A stretch of 64,000 nt of DNA from Botryosphaeria dothidea (taxonomy: Eukaryota > Ascomycota > Dothideomycetes > Botryosphaeriales > Botryosphaeriaceae): the NCBI GenBank assembly GCA_011503125.2, contig WWBZ02000012.1:310001-374000 (forward strand), read 5' to 3'. This document shows positions 53,393 to 64,000 of this stretch, piece by piece. The notes beneath the pieces are model-generated. The model was not told the DNA's origin, searched no databases, and saw nothing but the letters and a program-made list of their open reading frames with translations. The position numbers were made by a program, and so were the translations under genes. Position 1 is the stretch's first letter; each line of letters opens with the position of its first letter.

Positions 53393-55435
53393 GTGTGTGT
53401 GTGTTTGGGGGGGGGCATGGTAGAAAGGTGAGGGGTATAGAGGTTGTGCTTTCTGTTCTGTTTTTTGTTCTGCCGGAGGACGATGATCATGATGACTACT
53501 GATACCACCACTCTTTGAAGAGGCTTTTTTTTGTTCTTTTGTTTTTCGCCATTCGGTCTTTTTGACGAAGGGTAATGGTACAGTTCAGATTGGGAACATA
53601 CCACAGATGTCACTACCTGCTAGGGTGAGACCATGCATACCTTTTCTTTGGAAAGCGGCGGAGTATTACGGCGTTAGAAACAGTAACGAAACTCATAGCG
53701 CGAGCTGGGCATGAATAGCATGGGAAGGGGAAAGAAAAATTGTCGGGTAGCAGCAGCAGTAAGGGTAGAACCTTCGTTTGGAACCATATGTTCTTGTACA
53801 TGTTTAATTTCTATTGCTGTTCACAATTGCTACTCTTGATGACCAAGGTTGGAAGCTATGAAAGCATGTACCAAGTACATGAGACGAAGATGACAGAACC
53901 CCACCTACCTGGGACAAAGATGTTGAGCGTCCTATAATTAGAGGCGGGTCAAACCTTGCGATGACACGCCGACGCGTTGACAAACTTTTTTTTTGAGCGA
54001 AAGATCTAGTGAGACAAGAGAAATCAGCCCCACCTGGTTCGAAACAAGGGTAATCCCACGTAAAGAATATGACGAAGTGCAATGATTGCGCTGCGACAAG
54101 GTGCTCAGACAGCCGGTTTACTCATGCCTCCCACCGGCCGCAAGACGCGCTGGCCCCAAAACGGTTCCAAGCGCGGCCCACGGCACGAAGCCCACAATTA
54201 CGCCCTGCAAGCCCACCGGGTACGCCACACGAGGCAGCGGCCAGCGGCACAAGGATCAACTCCACAACCTATCATCCCTGTGACCCTTCCCCGGTGGGAG
54301 AAAGATCGCAGGTCCGGTGCGGGAGGGTGGACCGGCGGGTCGGCTCATTGAATGGATAGACTAGGATTCATCTTTGCAAGGGGAGAAAATATGCTTTTTG
54401 GTGCTCGGTGCGGATGCGGGGTGCCGGTGGTACTTACATTGAGGTCATCATCTGCAACTAGTGACGAAACTTGCTGAGTGGCTGGATTTGAGCGGAATGC
54501 CTGGGCGTTCTAGAACAATGGACGTTAGCGTGGTCCAAATAAACTTTTGTGCATTGTGAGGTTGGAGAAGAGCTCAAGTATCAGATATATGGTAAGCTTG
54601 GTAAAGGTTTTCCACAAGAGTGTTCAGAAGCAGAACTGATAATTTAAACCGATCATCATAGAAGAGCTGGGCAAGGGGCAAACAAAGTCGAGTATCACTT
54701 ACAGTTTTGCAGACAGGCCAGCGGGGGTGGTTGTGCTGGATGCCCGTAGATCATAGCAGGCCATGGCATGCCACCTCCCGACCGACCGGATTCTTCCCAT
54801 CTCTCAGGAAGTCAAGACAAGCAGTAGCACGCGATGTCACCGCACGCGGCGTTGTAGCCATATTCATCCGTGATGAGATCGTCAGCTTAGGTGAGAGGAA
54901 TGACCGAGCCTCAAGCCAGGCCACGCGTACGTGGCGGCCGGTTTTGCGACCTGCAGCGACATGGGGTGTGATCCGTCCTGGAAGAACGGAGCAGCGCGAC
55001 TGGAGAGTACATTCTCTGCGACTACATGGCTAGCCTAAGGCGAGTTCTGTCAGTGACGCGTTCAAGCCTTGCGAATGCGAAAATTGGAGGAATTGAAGGA
55101 TGGAGTCAGATGGTAGTGCATGTTTGTTTATGGCCCATGAAAGGTCGCCGAAACAAGTTGTGATGAGATTTCTTCCTGTGGAGAGAAAGCGCGTGCTGAA
55201 GGATAGGGTGACTTACCACACATGGTGCGGACGGCGTGGTTGCTGAAGCTGGTTGGGAGATGGAGGAGAAAGCGAAGCGCAGTTCGTTGTGGGAAGAATT
55301 TCACAGGCGGAGCGCCAAGACTCCGGGCTGCGGGTCTCCCGAGTCGGCGCTCCGGAACGCCGACCAGAGACGCAAAACTACCCGTCGTGCGTCACAGCTT
55401 CAAGAAATCCACCAAAACACCTACAATCTGCTCCA
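53393..55435. other. 2.0-kb intergenic region, no gene seen
   Basis: A GT run and G9 tract (53394-53416) follow the stop of the 7-TM gene. The rest has only short frames without resemblance to any family, and no RNA gene is recognised. The MTR3 promoter should lie in the last few hundred bases. Confidence 0.55.
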
Positions 55436-56496
55436 ATGACTGACAGACGGCGCACAAACGCCCCAGCCGGCGGCACATCTGCCCCGGTCTTCGCATCTTC
55501 CCTTGCCAACTATGAAGGCCCTGCCCCGACGCGCCCATCGCGCACCAGAAAACCCGACGAGCTGCGGAAAATGTGTATGGCTCGCCATTGAGTAGTCTTT
55601 CAACCTATATTCCCGTTCCTCTTCGCGCTGACCTCTTCTCCTCGTCAACCACAGTCCTCAAAACCGGCCTCACCCCCTCCGCCTCCGGCTCCGCCTACCT
55701 CGAGCTCACGCCCGCCAACACCGTGCCGCGCAAGAAGCAGGCGACGCTCGCCTTCCCGACCGGCCACCTCAAGCTGTCCTGCGTCGTCCACGGGCCCAAG
55801 CCGCTGCCGCGCTCCTTGCCCTTCACCCCCTACCTCAACCTGACCACCACCCTCAAGTTCGCGCCGTTCGCCGCCCGCCAGCGCCGCGGCTACGTGCGCG
55901 ACGCCAGCGAGCGCGACCTCGGCCAGCACCTGGAGGCCGCCCTGCGCGGTATCGTCATCGGCGAGCGCTGGCCCAAGAGCGGCGTCGACGTCATCATCAC
56001 CGTGCTGGAGGGCGAGGAGGACGGCTGGGCGGGCGACGAGCTCGGGCTGGGCGAGGACAGCAAGGGCAGAGGGAGCGTTGGGATGGGATGGGGATTGATG
56101 AATGTGCTGGCTGGCTGCATCACGGTGGCGAGTGCGGCGATTGTGGATGCAGGCATTGATTGCGTGGATATGGTGGCGGGCGGCGTGGCGGCGTTGGTGA
56201 AAGAGGGCGAGAGCGAGGAAGAACTAGTGCTGGATCCGAGTCCGCCTGAGCATAAGGATCTGGTAGCGGCGTGCGTGGTGGGATATTTGCCGGGGAGGGA
56301 CGAGATTACGGAGTTATGGATGAAAGGAGATGCTGGAGATCGAGCCGAGGATCTTGTGGAGAGGTCGGTTCAGGCAGCTCTGGCTTCGAGATTGGTGTTG
56401 GAGGAGGCTGTGAAGGAATCGGCTGTCCTGAAATACCCCCAGTTTGCTGGACGGGCAGAGAAGAACGAGGCAGGTGGTGTGGAAATGGCGGGTTGA
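55436..56496 (+). CDS. MTR3: Exosome core subunit MTR3 (RNase PH fold)
   Basis: Mtr3 is one of six RNase PH-like ring proteins of the RNA exosome, catalytically inactive in eukaryotes. Exons 55436-55574 and 55655-56496 give 326 aa; the 80-bp intron has GTATGG and CACAG. Across the splice the protein reads DELRKMFLKTGLTPSASGSA then YLELTPANTV, the RNase PH opening. It continues with GHLKLSCVVHGPKPLPRSLP, LTTTLKFAPFAARQRRGYVR, ERDLGQHLEAALRGIVIGER, VDVIITVLEG and MNVLAGCITVASAAIVDAGI followed by DCVDMVAGGVAALV. The N-terminal 40 residues are disordered. The phosphate-binding and catalytic residues of bacterial RNase PH are not apparent, as expected. Confidence 0.93.
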
Positions 56497-56866
56497 AGAG
56501 ACAACGTGGGAACGCATTCCTTCACGTTCCCTGGGTCAGGAAAGGATCACGGCATAGCGGGCGGCGTTTTGGGGTGGCTAAAAAAGGGCGACATCCGTCC
56601 CAAAAACAGCATCGGGACAGATGAGGATTGCAGAGGGAAAATGACCCTCTCAGGGCACCAATTATCGCAGACGCCTTCCAGAAATCCTACATGGATGAGT
56701 TCAATCATTTGACAGAAAGCTATCCCACACGGCTACAGGGGAGAATATCTTCACAAAGAAGGCCAGTCACGATCAATTGAGCTCCAAGTCGAACGCAGGG
56801 ACATGAGCAAAAATTGAAATGAACCTTGCCAATGCCTTCTAAAGTTGATACCGAACCTATCAAAGC
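56497..56866. other. Convergent intergenic region, no gene seen
   Basis: This 3'-3' gap lies between MTR3 (+) and the small membrane-protein gene (-). Nothing is recognised beyond probable UTRs. Confidence 0.5.
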
Positions 56867-57554
56867 TCATCTCCTTCCTTCCCGCTCATCATCACTCCCC
56901 AAATCCGGCACCGTCGCCAACTCGACAGCGTCATCATCCTCCTCTTCCTCATCACTACCTCTCTCATCCGGATTATCCAAAAATCTCTCCCTCTCCTCCT
57001 CGCTTCCCGTGCCACCGACAACGAGCCCTTCCGCCCCACCCGCACTCGCCGTCCCCTTAAGCGTCTTCTCCTCCCTCCTCCCGATGATGACGCTCCCCGC
57101 AACCAGCAGCGCCGCGCCCAGCCACCACAGCGGCGGGAGGCTCTCCCTAAACACGCCAGCGCCCAAGAACGCCGTGATCATGAAGTTGGCGCTGGTGTTG
57201 ATGATGCTGACGCGCACGGTCGAGTTGGCCAGCGTCAGGGCGCGCGTGAACAGGCCCCACATGATGGCGTTGAAGAGCAGGTTCAGCAGGAAGAAGAGGC
57301 CGCGCACGCAGAACTCGAAGAACTTGTTGTCGGGCGAGAGGTTGAAGAGCGACGAGAGGTTGGAGGACCAGGTCGTTGTGAGGGTGGTTGTCGTCCTGCA
57401 AGCCAGTCCGTTAGTATGCAGTTTTTGGGAGATGATGGGCTGGGAGGGACGCATACAGCTTTGCGAACATGCCGTTGAAGGCGGCGCAGGCGCCGCTGCC
57501 GATGGCGAGGACGAGCCAAGCGTTCAATGGCCTGGCGGTGGTGCTCGTCGCCAT
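56867..57554 (-). CDS. Small multi-pass membrane protein, TMEM42/EamA-like
   Basis: Exons 57554-57457 and 57395-56867 give 208 aa; the 61-bp intron is GTATGC..TGCAG with a CTAAC branch. The N-terminus LNAWLVLAIGSGACAAFNGM followed by FAKLTTTTLTTTW resembles the first helix of TMEM42 and of half-size drug/metabolite transporters. Further helices are FCVRGLFFLLNLLFNAIMWG, TVRVSIINTSANFMITAFLG and LWWLGAALLVAGSVIIGRRE. The C-terminal 55 residues are acidic and Ser-rich (DERGSDEEEEDDDAVELATV) and probably cytosolic. It may act as a dimer of a minimal EamA unit, but substrate and membrane are unknown. Confidence 0.85.
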
Positions 57555-58926
57555 TTTGGTGGTGGTGCTTGCGGGGACGGAGGTGCATGAGGGCGCACGG
57601 AAGCATGAGAGCGACCGCCGACGTCAAGGCTTCCCGTCTCTCCCTCACACTCACGGCATCTGCGATCACGACACCTTCATCATCTCTCCCTTTGATCTCG
57701 AGGAGTTCTTTATCATTCGTATGCTTCTTTCGCCTGCACAGTGACCTCGCTGCCCGCACATGGCCATGTGCGGTCGCAATCTCGGATCACCGGTAGACTC
57801 TGGACTCGTATTTGCTTTCTCGTCAATAGGCCGCAGATGCTGTTCGGCAACGGCCCGGGAATAGCTGTAAAGGATGACCTCGACATCCATTCAGAGCATT
57901 TGTTGCAGGAGATCGAGGATGAATGAACTCACCATAGCTTCGGCCGCCCGTATCTTGTGTCTTCCTGGCTGCCTCCCCAGGGTTTAGCCCGCTTTCTCTT
58001 CCTCTTTCTTAGCATTTTCGCAGTGGACCTCTGCCTTCTTTCAATCACAACCATCATTCTAGCGATTCTCCTTCTGAACTCATCTTCAAACCCAATGAGT
58101 CAAACTTCATTCGACGTAAGAAAAAACGATACCGGGATGAGCCTTGTGCAGCACCACCACCAATAACGCAATATTCCAACGTCATCAACAGCAAAACTGT
58201 GCTGGACAATAGCCTCGCCCCTCTTCCATGCTTCTTTCCGATGGGGCAGTTTTCCCCGGTTTGCGTATAAGCATCAACCGAGCCATCCTTTCTTGGGTCA
58301 AGACATTTTGGTTTTTTTTTTTCACTTCCACACACACCTTGCGCTTATCTGTTGACATATTTCCCGTGCTTTAACTCACTCACGGCGGCGCTTTGCTAAA
58401 TGGGCTGGGTGCGGCTCTTCATGACGCCCAAGCATGGCCTACTTAATGCGGGGGCTCATATCCGCATCTCCCCGAGTTCTGAAGTAATCTCGGATTATAC
58501 AAAGGCAGAAGTTGCAGACGAGCTGTTTGCTATTGCGACTCTAACTACGAGAATTTCGACTCGGCCGAAACCAGCAAAGAGCCTACTACCCGACGATACT
58601 AGTTTCAATGCTTCGGTTCCGATCCATGCGCAGAGGGTAAAACAGCCACCATTCGCCGGAATACAATTCCCGCGTAGTTGAAAGGTAGTAGGTGTTTTGT
58701 TTTGCCGGAAAAGATAAGGTTTAGTTTAATTAGGTGCCGTCTTTCGCCTCAAGGGTTCGCGACCGCGCAATCCCGCATACTCTGCTTCTCGTATCCCAAG
58801 CGGCACTTCACACCGAGGCCACGAGTAAGGCACGACCATAATTCGCCCTGATTCCCACTCTCAGGCCTCGGCCATAGACGAAGCTCCGGTATGTTTCCTT
58901 CTGGTCCTCCGATCTTTTCCCGCAAG
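57555..58926. other. 1.4-kb divergent intergenic region, no gene seen
   Basis: Short frames only. A T10 tract lies at 58312-58321. It holds the 5' flanks of the small membrane-protein gene (-) and the amidase gene (+). Confidence 0.5.
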
Positions 58927-61211
58927 ATGGGCCTCCACCTTCTTTCCTTTCTCCTCTTCGCCGCTTCGACTACGCTCACTGCAAAAGTAACCAGACAAAC
59001 ATGTATACACGATATTTGCTACTTCATTCCTTGCGACCACGTGTTGAAGGTCTAACCTTCTCTGAACGTTTCATGCAACGTTGAAGATGAGCTTATTCCC
59101 CTTTCTGTTGTCAATCTCGATCTTCCTAACATCCAACATCAAGATATTCTTTGATTCTCTCAGTTGCTTTAATGCACTTGACGATGTCTGGTCACCTCAA
59201 TTTGCCTCGTGTAGGTAAATGGATATCCCTTACTCGCACGATAAAGACTGAAGGCTGTTGGGCAGATGTCTACGTCCAGCGCAACGCTACTTCTACCCAG
59301 GCAACAGGTGACTGCACACCATCCAATGTAACCTTTGATGTGGGGACTGTGATATATAGTTTGGGCGCGGAAGAAGCGCCGATACTACCAGAAGGCCCGT
59401 ACTTTCTCGACATCAACGCCAAGAAACTTCTCAAGGCTTATCGCTTGTATGACGACACTCAACAGGCATTCCTCCAGGTAAGTCATTGCAATTACACGGA
59501 TAATTCATGTTCAGAATGCCGTCGACTGAACTTGGCCAACTAGCCTTCTTATCAAACCCCCTCTGGTTCCCACGAAAACCTTCAGGCTGGCACTGTAGGT
59601 GCTGGTTCACTCGCCGTAGCTGTACCATCCCGGCTCTATTACACCAAATCTCCTGCACAGCCTCTTGCAGGCGTGCGGATTGGCATCAAGGACCTCTTTG
59701 ATCCCAAAGGAATGAAACCAAGTGGTGGAAATCGAGCATATTTCGCCACGGTCCAGACAGCAAACGAGACAGCTCCTGCCGTACAGAAGCTGATCGAAGC
59801 CGGAGCCGTCGTCATTGGGAAGAACAAACTGTCTGAATTCGCCTGGGCCGGGGCTTTCCACATGTAATTTCAAATACTCAAGCTGAGTTTAACATGTCGA
59901 ATAACATTCTGCAGGGACCACATCGACAACCTCCTGCCCTTCAACCCCAGAGGCGACGGTTACAACTCACCCGCTGATAGCTCCGGCGGAGGCGGTGCCT
60001 CTGTTGCAAGTTACGATTGGCTTGACCTGGCACTTGGCTCAGACACAGGGGGTTCGGTCAGAGGCCCCGCCGCTTATAATGGTGTTCACGGAAACAGGCT
60101 TTCCCAAGGGGCCGTTGATCTGCAAGGCGCAATACCATTCTCACAGTCAATGGACACTGCCGGTTTGCTCGCCCGGGATCCCCGTATTTGGGCAGACGCC
60201 ATCGAAGTCCTTTACAGTGGCACCGTTCAGAACCACACCGACTTCCCGTCGACCGTGTTCGTGAATGCGGAGGACTTGCCCGGGACGGACGAAGAGTACC
60301 AAGCCAAGGTCGAAGACATATACTGGAAGTTCGGGCTCGACCTCGCGTCCGCCATCGGCGCCAACGTCACCAACTTCACCAACCTCGACGTCACCTGGAA
60401 CAAAACACGGCCCGCCGAGTTCAACGACACCCAGCTCTTCGACATCTACAACCCCGTCTACCGAAGCCTGGTCGTGTACGAGCAGGCCACGACCTTCGGC
60501 CTCCCCTTCCTCGCCGACTACAAATCCACCCACAACGGCGCCCTCCCCTACGTCGCCCCCCAGACCCTCAACGGGTGGGAGAGCTCCGTCCAAACCGTCA
60601 ACGAGACGAGACACCGCACCCTCCTCTCCCAAAAGGCCGCCATCGCCTGCTGGGCCACCGACCACCTCTTCAAAGCCGACCCGGCCTCCTGCGCCGACTC
60701 GCTCCTCATAACCTACTACGGCCCGGGCTTCGACGCCAAGCCCGCCATCTCAGACGTGTGCGTCCCCCATCCCCTCTCCCCCCGTTCATCAAAGATCAAC
60801 CATTGCCGAAAAGCTAACACCAGCCCACGCAAAAGCGACCGCAACCCCTCCGTCGCCGCCGTCTACGCCCAAATCTCCCAGCTCACCACCGACCTCCACG
60901 CCTGCCGCAACAACACCACCACCTCCGACGACTCAGACTCCGCATCGGCGGCCGACATCTGGCTCCTCGCCAGCATCGCCGACCTGCCCATGTCGATCGT
61001 CACGCTCGGCGACTTCGTCTCCGACGGCAACTACACGTACTCGAACGTGACGCGGCAGAAGCAGCGGCTGCCGTACTCGGTGGGGCTGACGACGCGGAAA
61101 GGGTGCGATTTCGTGCTGAGCCGGGCGGTGCGGGCGTTGGCGGAGCGGGAGTCGGTGCGGACGGTGGCGGCCGGGGCGAGCGTGGAGTTTGGCGGGGAGG
61201 TTGGGCTGTGA
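58927..61211 (+). CDS. Secreted Arp1-type amidase (amidase signature family), 5' part possibly broken
   Basis: Amidase-signature enzymes use a Ser-cisSer-Lys triad; this fungal subgroup has an extra N-terminal domain found with scytalone dehydratase-like Arp1 proteins. Well-supported exons are 59544-59863, 59915-60757 and 60836-61211, preceded by coding up to 59477. The catalytic Lys is in [12 protein letters not shown], cis-Ser in [13 protein letters not shown] and nucleophile Ser in [16 protein letters not shown]. Many NxT/S sites fit secretion. The start [20 protein letters not shown] at 58927 looks like a signal peptide. Between 59050 and 59225, however, family-like peptides ([20 protein letters not shown], then [17 protein letters not shown], then [18 protein letters not shown]) lie in three different frames without convincing introns. 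Either frameshifts have broken the N-terminal domain, or the start is at 59089 ([13 protein letters not shown]). The stop is at 61211. Confidence 0.8.
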
Positions 61212-61794
61212 TGTTGCCGGTATGTGTGGCGGATTGCAAGAGTCGAGTTGAACGAGTTGTTTGGGGGGGGGGAATGAGTGTTGTGGCCAGGATCTTACCT
61301 GATTGTTCCGCTCGTCTCACTCCGCTCATGATCGACCTGTGCCCCGCGAACCAGTTCCAGAGCATTCACACCAGGGATCCGAACATGGACGAACGGACGG
61401 ACGATAGCTTCCGACCATCCGAACCTACTGCCTTCCCCGGCTGCCCTTCTCCGATTTTAGACAGGTACGAAGGGTCAAATGGTATCATTTTCTCTCTTTT
61501 TCATTGGCATTCTCACAGCATACTTGTGTCTTCCTTGAATTCGAATTATCATTCTAGTTGTTCGCTTTCCGAAAATCATTGCGAATAACCAATGGGGTTC
61601 ACCCGAACCCAGCGCCCTATGGTATATCATCCCTCCCAATGTAATGAGAAAAAACTTTCTTACGAAAAGGCAGGCTCCCTATCCCAGCACAGAAGCCAGC
61701 CTCCGCGCGCCAAATGCAATCAAACCGGAAGAAAACCGGAAGCCCTCCATGAATATAGTGCTCCATCAGAAATGCGAGAGGCGGAAAAGAAAAC
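61212..61794. other. Convergent 3' intergenic region, no gene seen
   Basis: This lies between the amidase (+) and GH76 (-) stop codons. A G9 tract lies near 61263. Nothing else is recognised. Confidence 0.5.
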
Positions 61795-63306
61795 TCAAAG
61801 ACCATCCGACTTCACCAACCAGAACCCACCGCCCAGAGTCCCGCCGACCATCAAGATGGTCAAGATAGCCGCGCCGGCCTTGTCTCCCGTGGTGATGGGC
61901 TCGCGCTTCTTAGGGGTGCTGGCTCCCGGCGCGCTCATTCCCGCATCCGGATTGCCCTTGCTGGTTCCGCCCGTCTTGGTGGTGACGGGGCCGGCCTTGT
62001 TCTTGACGAGCGCGGTGCCCATGACCTCGAGCACGGCCATGTTCTCGCCGACGCCGGTGGTGCCGTCGAAGCTGCCGGTGGTCCACTGCAGGCCGCAGGC
62101 GGTCTTGCCGTCGGCCTCGGTGCAGGCCTTGGCGGCGGCCTGGCGCGAGGCCTGCAGGATGGGCTCCATGGTGTCGATGGTCCAGGGGGCGACCTTGGTG
62201 GTGGCGGCCATCCAGCGGGCGAGGTAGGCCTTGAAGGAGCGCTGGTCGATGTTGCAGGTGCCGCTCTTCTCGCACGCGACCTCGGTGAGCACGTTGGGGA
62301 CGTCCTTGGAGACGAAGACGTTGATGCCCTTGAGGATGCCTTCGGTGCGCTCTTTCCAGACGTTGTTCTCGTCGCCGTTCTCCGCGCTCTGCAAATTTGT
62401 CAGTGAGTAAAAACCAAAAGCTCGAGGTCGAAGACTAGGGGTTGAAAATGCTTACGTTGTTCCAGAGCACCGCGGAGCCGTAGAGGAAGATGCCGGCGTT
62501 GTACGTCCACTGCGTGTGGTCCTTGCTCGAGCAGTTCTTGCCCGACGCGTCCGACGTGCCGTCGTAGAAGTGGTAGTCCTCGCTCATCAAGCCCACATTC
62601 TTGGTCCACTCGTACGTCTTCTCGGCCCACTCGGCGTAGGTGTCGTTGCCGGTGTAGCGGGCCAGGCGGGCGGCAAGACTGAAGAAGCAGCCCTGCGAGA
62701 TGGTGTTCTTGTAGTCGAAGCCCTGGTTGAAGGTGAAAATCTGCCACTTCAGGCCGCCGTTGCACGTCTCGGTGTTCCAGCGGCCGGCCTGCTCGTTGAA
62801 GACGGCCTGGGCCAGCGCAAGCCAGCCAGGGCCTTCGTCCGGATCCGGGTACTTGTTCTCGGCCGCCGCCATGGCGGCCAGGGCCCAGAAGCCCTGGTCA
62901 TCGTTACCCAGCGATTTCGACTGGTTGGCGGGCATGAAATCGGCGTCCTCGCCCATCTGGTGGACGAGGGCCTGGGTCGTCATGTCGTTGAACTGGTCGT
63001 CGTCGGTGTAGTACCAGTAGTCGACCAGGGCGCCGAACATGGCGCCAGCCTCCCACCAGTAGTAGGGGTCTGGCAAGTTACCGGGCACGTCGCCTGGCCT
63101 GTAGCCCGTGTAGTAGGAAGTCATGCCCTTGGCCACGGCGGCCATGCCCTCCTTCACGGAGTCTTTGGTGGCGGGTGGGTTAGCGAGGGGATTTGCGGAG
63201 ATGTGGGGAGGTTTAGCGCAGTGGACGTACTCTCATCGTCCCAGGTGACATCAAGAGCGGCTGCGGTGGTCGAGAGCAGCAGTAGGGAACATAGCGAAAA
63301 GCGCAT
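61795..63306 (-). CDS. GH76 mannan endo-1,6-alpha-mannosidase, DFG5/DCW1 type
   Basis: Dfg5/Dcw1 enzymes process GPI-mannan and attach GPI proteins to the cell wall. Exons 63306-63231, 63162-62456 and 62388-61795 give 458 aa. [20 protein letters not shown] is a signal peptide. The GH76 domain follows: [40 protein letters not shown], the catalytic Asp pair in [20 protein letters not shown] (about 113-114), [20 protein letters not shown] and [18 protein letters not shown]. The C-terminal part carries paired cysteines ([10 protein letters not shown]) and [20 protein letters not shown], all normal for the family. The protein ends in a hydrophobic segment ([20 protein letters not shown]) plus a few polar residues, consistent with a GPI-anchor signal or a single anchor helix. 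Introns (67 and 66 bp) are GT-AG. Confidence 0.95.
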
Positions 63307-64000
63307 GGTGACTCGGGGTGTTCAGCCGTAGCCTTGGATGGTGAAGCGGTGGGGGGGATTCGATGTCAAATCGTGAACGAGCGGATAGGCCGAATCACTC
63401 ATCGGACTGCTGTGTTGAAGGGGCGGCGGCGGACAGGAAGCGAGGGTGTTTGCGGAGGAGGGAGTGTCGAAGGTGAGGTGACAAGACGTCATGTGGAAAA
63501 GAAGAGGGCACAAGCTCAGCTGGGCAACGGCGCGGTGCGGCTCAGCCTTTCAGGAGAGATTATCAGCGGGTCCATCAGGGAAGATCAGTTGTCAGGCAGC
63601 CTGCAGGGCGGCGACAACTTCGAGGCAAGGGGCCAAGCGCTCTTGGCGTCCTGCTTCGCGATTTTAACTGGGTCGCATGCGCTGATTGTTGCCGCGCCCA
63701 TGGTGTTTCGCACATTTCTTGTTTTCCCGCCGCCGCCCAAACCTCGATCCGGCGCGCTCGCGGCTTCAGAGCAGGTCAAAAGAGGCTTTGAGCCAGATGA
63801 GCTACGGCCGATCATTCGAAATAAGGTGGTGGGGATTGTCTTGCAATGACGTCGGGGTCGGGGAAAACTGGAGCGCTGTCGCAGAGGAGGCCGAGGGTGG
63901 GCCCTTTCAGGACAACGCACACCAAACCACCAGCGGAACCCTGGGGCTGTGACTGCAAATGCGCGACATTTTCCGCGTTCGGTCGAGGAGGATTTGGAGC
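63307..64000. other. 5' flank of the GH76 gene, no gene seen
   Basis: Open frames on both strands (63334-63849 plus, 63585-63920 minus) are not protein-like. A neighbouring gene may start beyond the window edge. Confidence 0.5.

Noticed and set aside
58755..58765. GGGTTCGCGACC as a tRNA B-box
   Set aside because: No A-box or acceptor stem lies at the right distance.

Overview
The window is nuclear DNA of a filamentous ascomycete (Pezizomycotina). Genes carry many short GT-AG introns (mostly 47-85 bp) with CTAAC/CTGAC branch sites, intergenic DNA is GC-rich, and the gene set is fungal: two Zn2Cys6 regulators, a YVC1-type vacuolar channel, a GH76 cell-wall enzyme and a 7-TM fungal orphan. A Dothideomycete is plausible but cannot be proved from the sequence. 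All exon boundaries were read by eye from splice signals, reading phase and family resemblance.

Layout. 0-10 kb holds housekeeping genes: a Derlin (ERAD), a damaged FCF1 copy, the centromeric histone CENP-A, a MINDY deubiquitinase with a CaaX tail, and tRNA methyltransferase subunit TRM6. 10-15 kb holds an unknown fungal protein, a Xi-class glutathione transferase, and small repeats: a degenerate tandem array, a 323-bp foldback MITE and a 97-bp hairpin element. 14.8-28 kb is accessory: a penicillin acyltransferase-like Ntn hydrolase divergent from a polysaccharide-deacetylase-fold enzyme, two Zn2Cys6 transcription factors, and a BBE-type FAD oxidase. A partial Copia-like LTR follows. 29.8-32 kb holds PI31 (proteasome) divergent from POP5 (RNase P/MRP). 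32-40.2 kb has no gene I can recognise. 40.2-53.4 kb holds a three-finger C2H2 regulator, a 17-exon YVC1 channel, a long acidic orphan protein and a 7-TM protein with a long disordered tail. 55.4-63.3 kb holds exosome subunit MTR3, a small TMEM42/EamA-like membrane protein, a secreted Arp1-type amidase with a broken or mis-read 5' end, and a DFG5/DCW1-type GH76 enzyme.

How they work together. Derlin, MINDY and PI31 all belong to ubiquitin-proteasome biology, and FCF1, TRM6, POP5 and MTR3 to RNA processing. They are scattered, as usual in fungi, and no operon-like logic should be read into that. The only group that looks like an accessory module is 14.8-24.2 kb: acyltransferase-like hydrolase, deacetylase-fold hydrolase and two regulators. 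I found no convincing previously undescribed multi-gene system. The most unusual observations are the damaged FCF1 copy, the amidase 5' frame breaks, the micro-exon structure of YVC1, the foldback repeats and the 8.2-kb gene desert.
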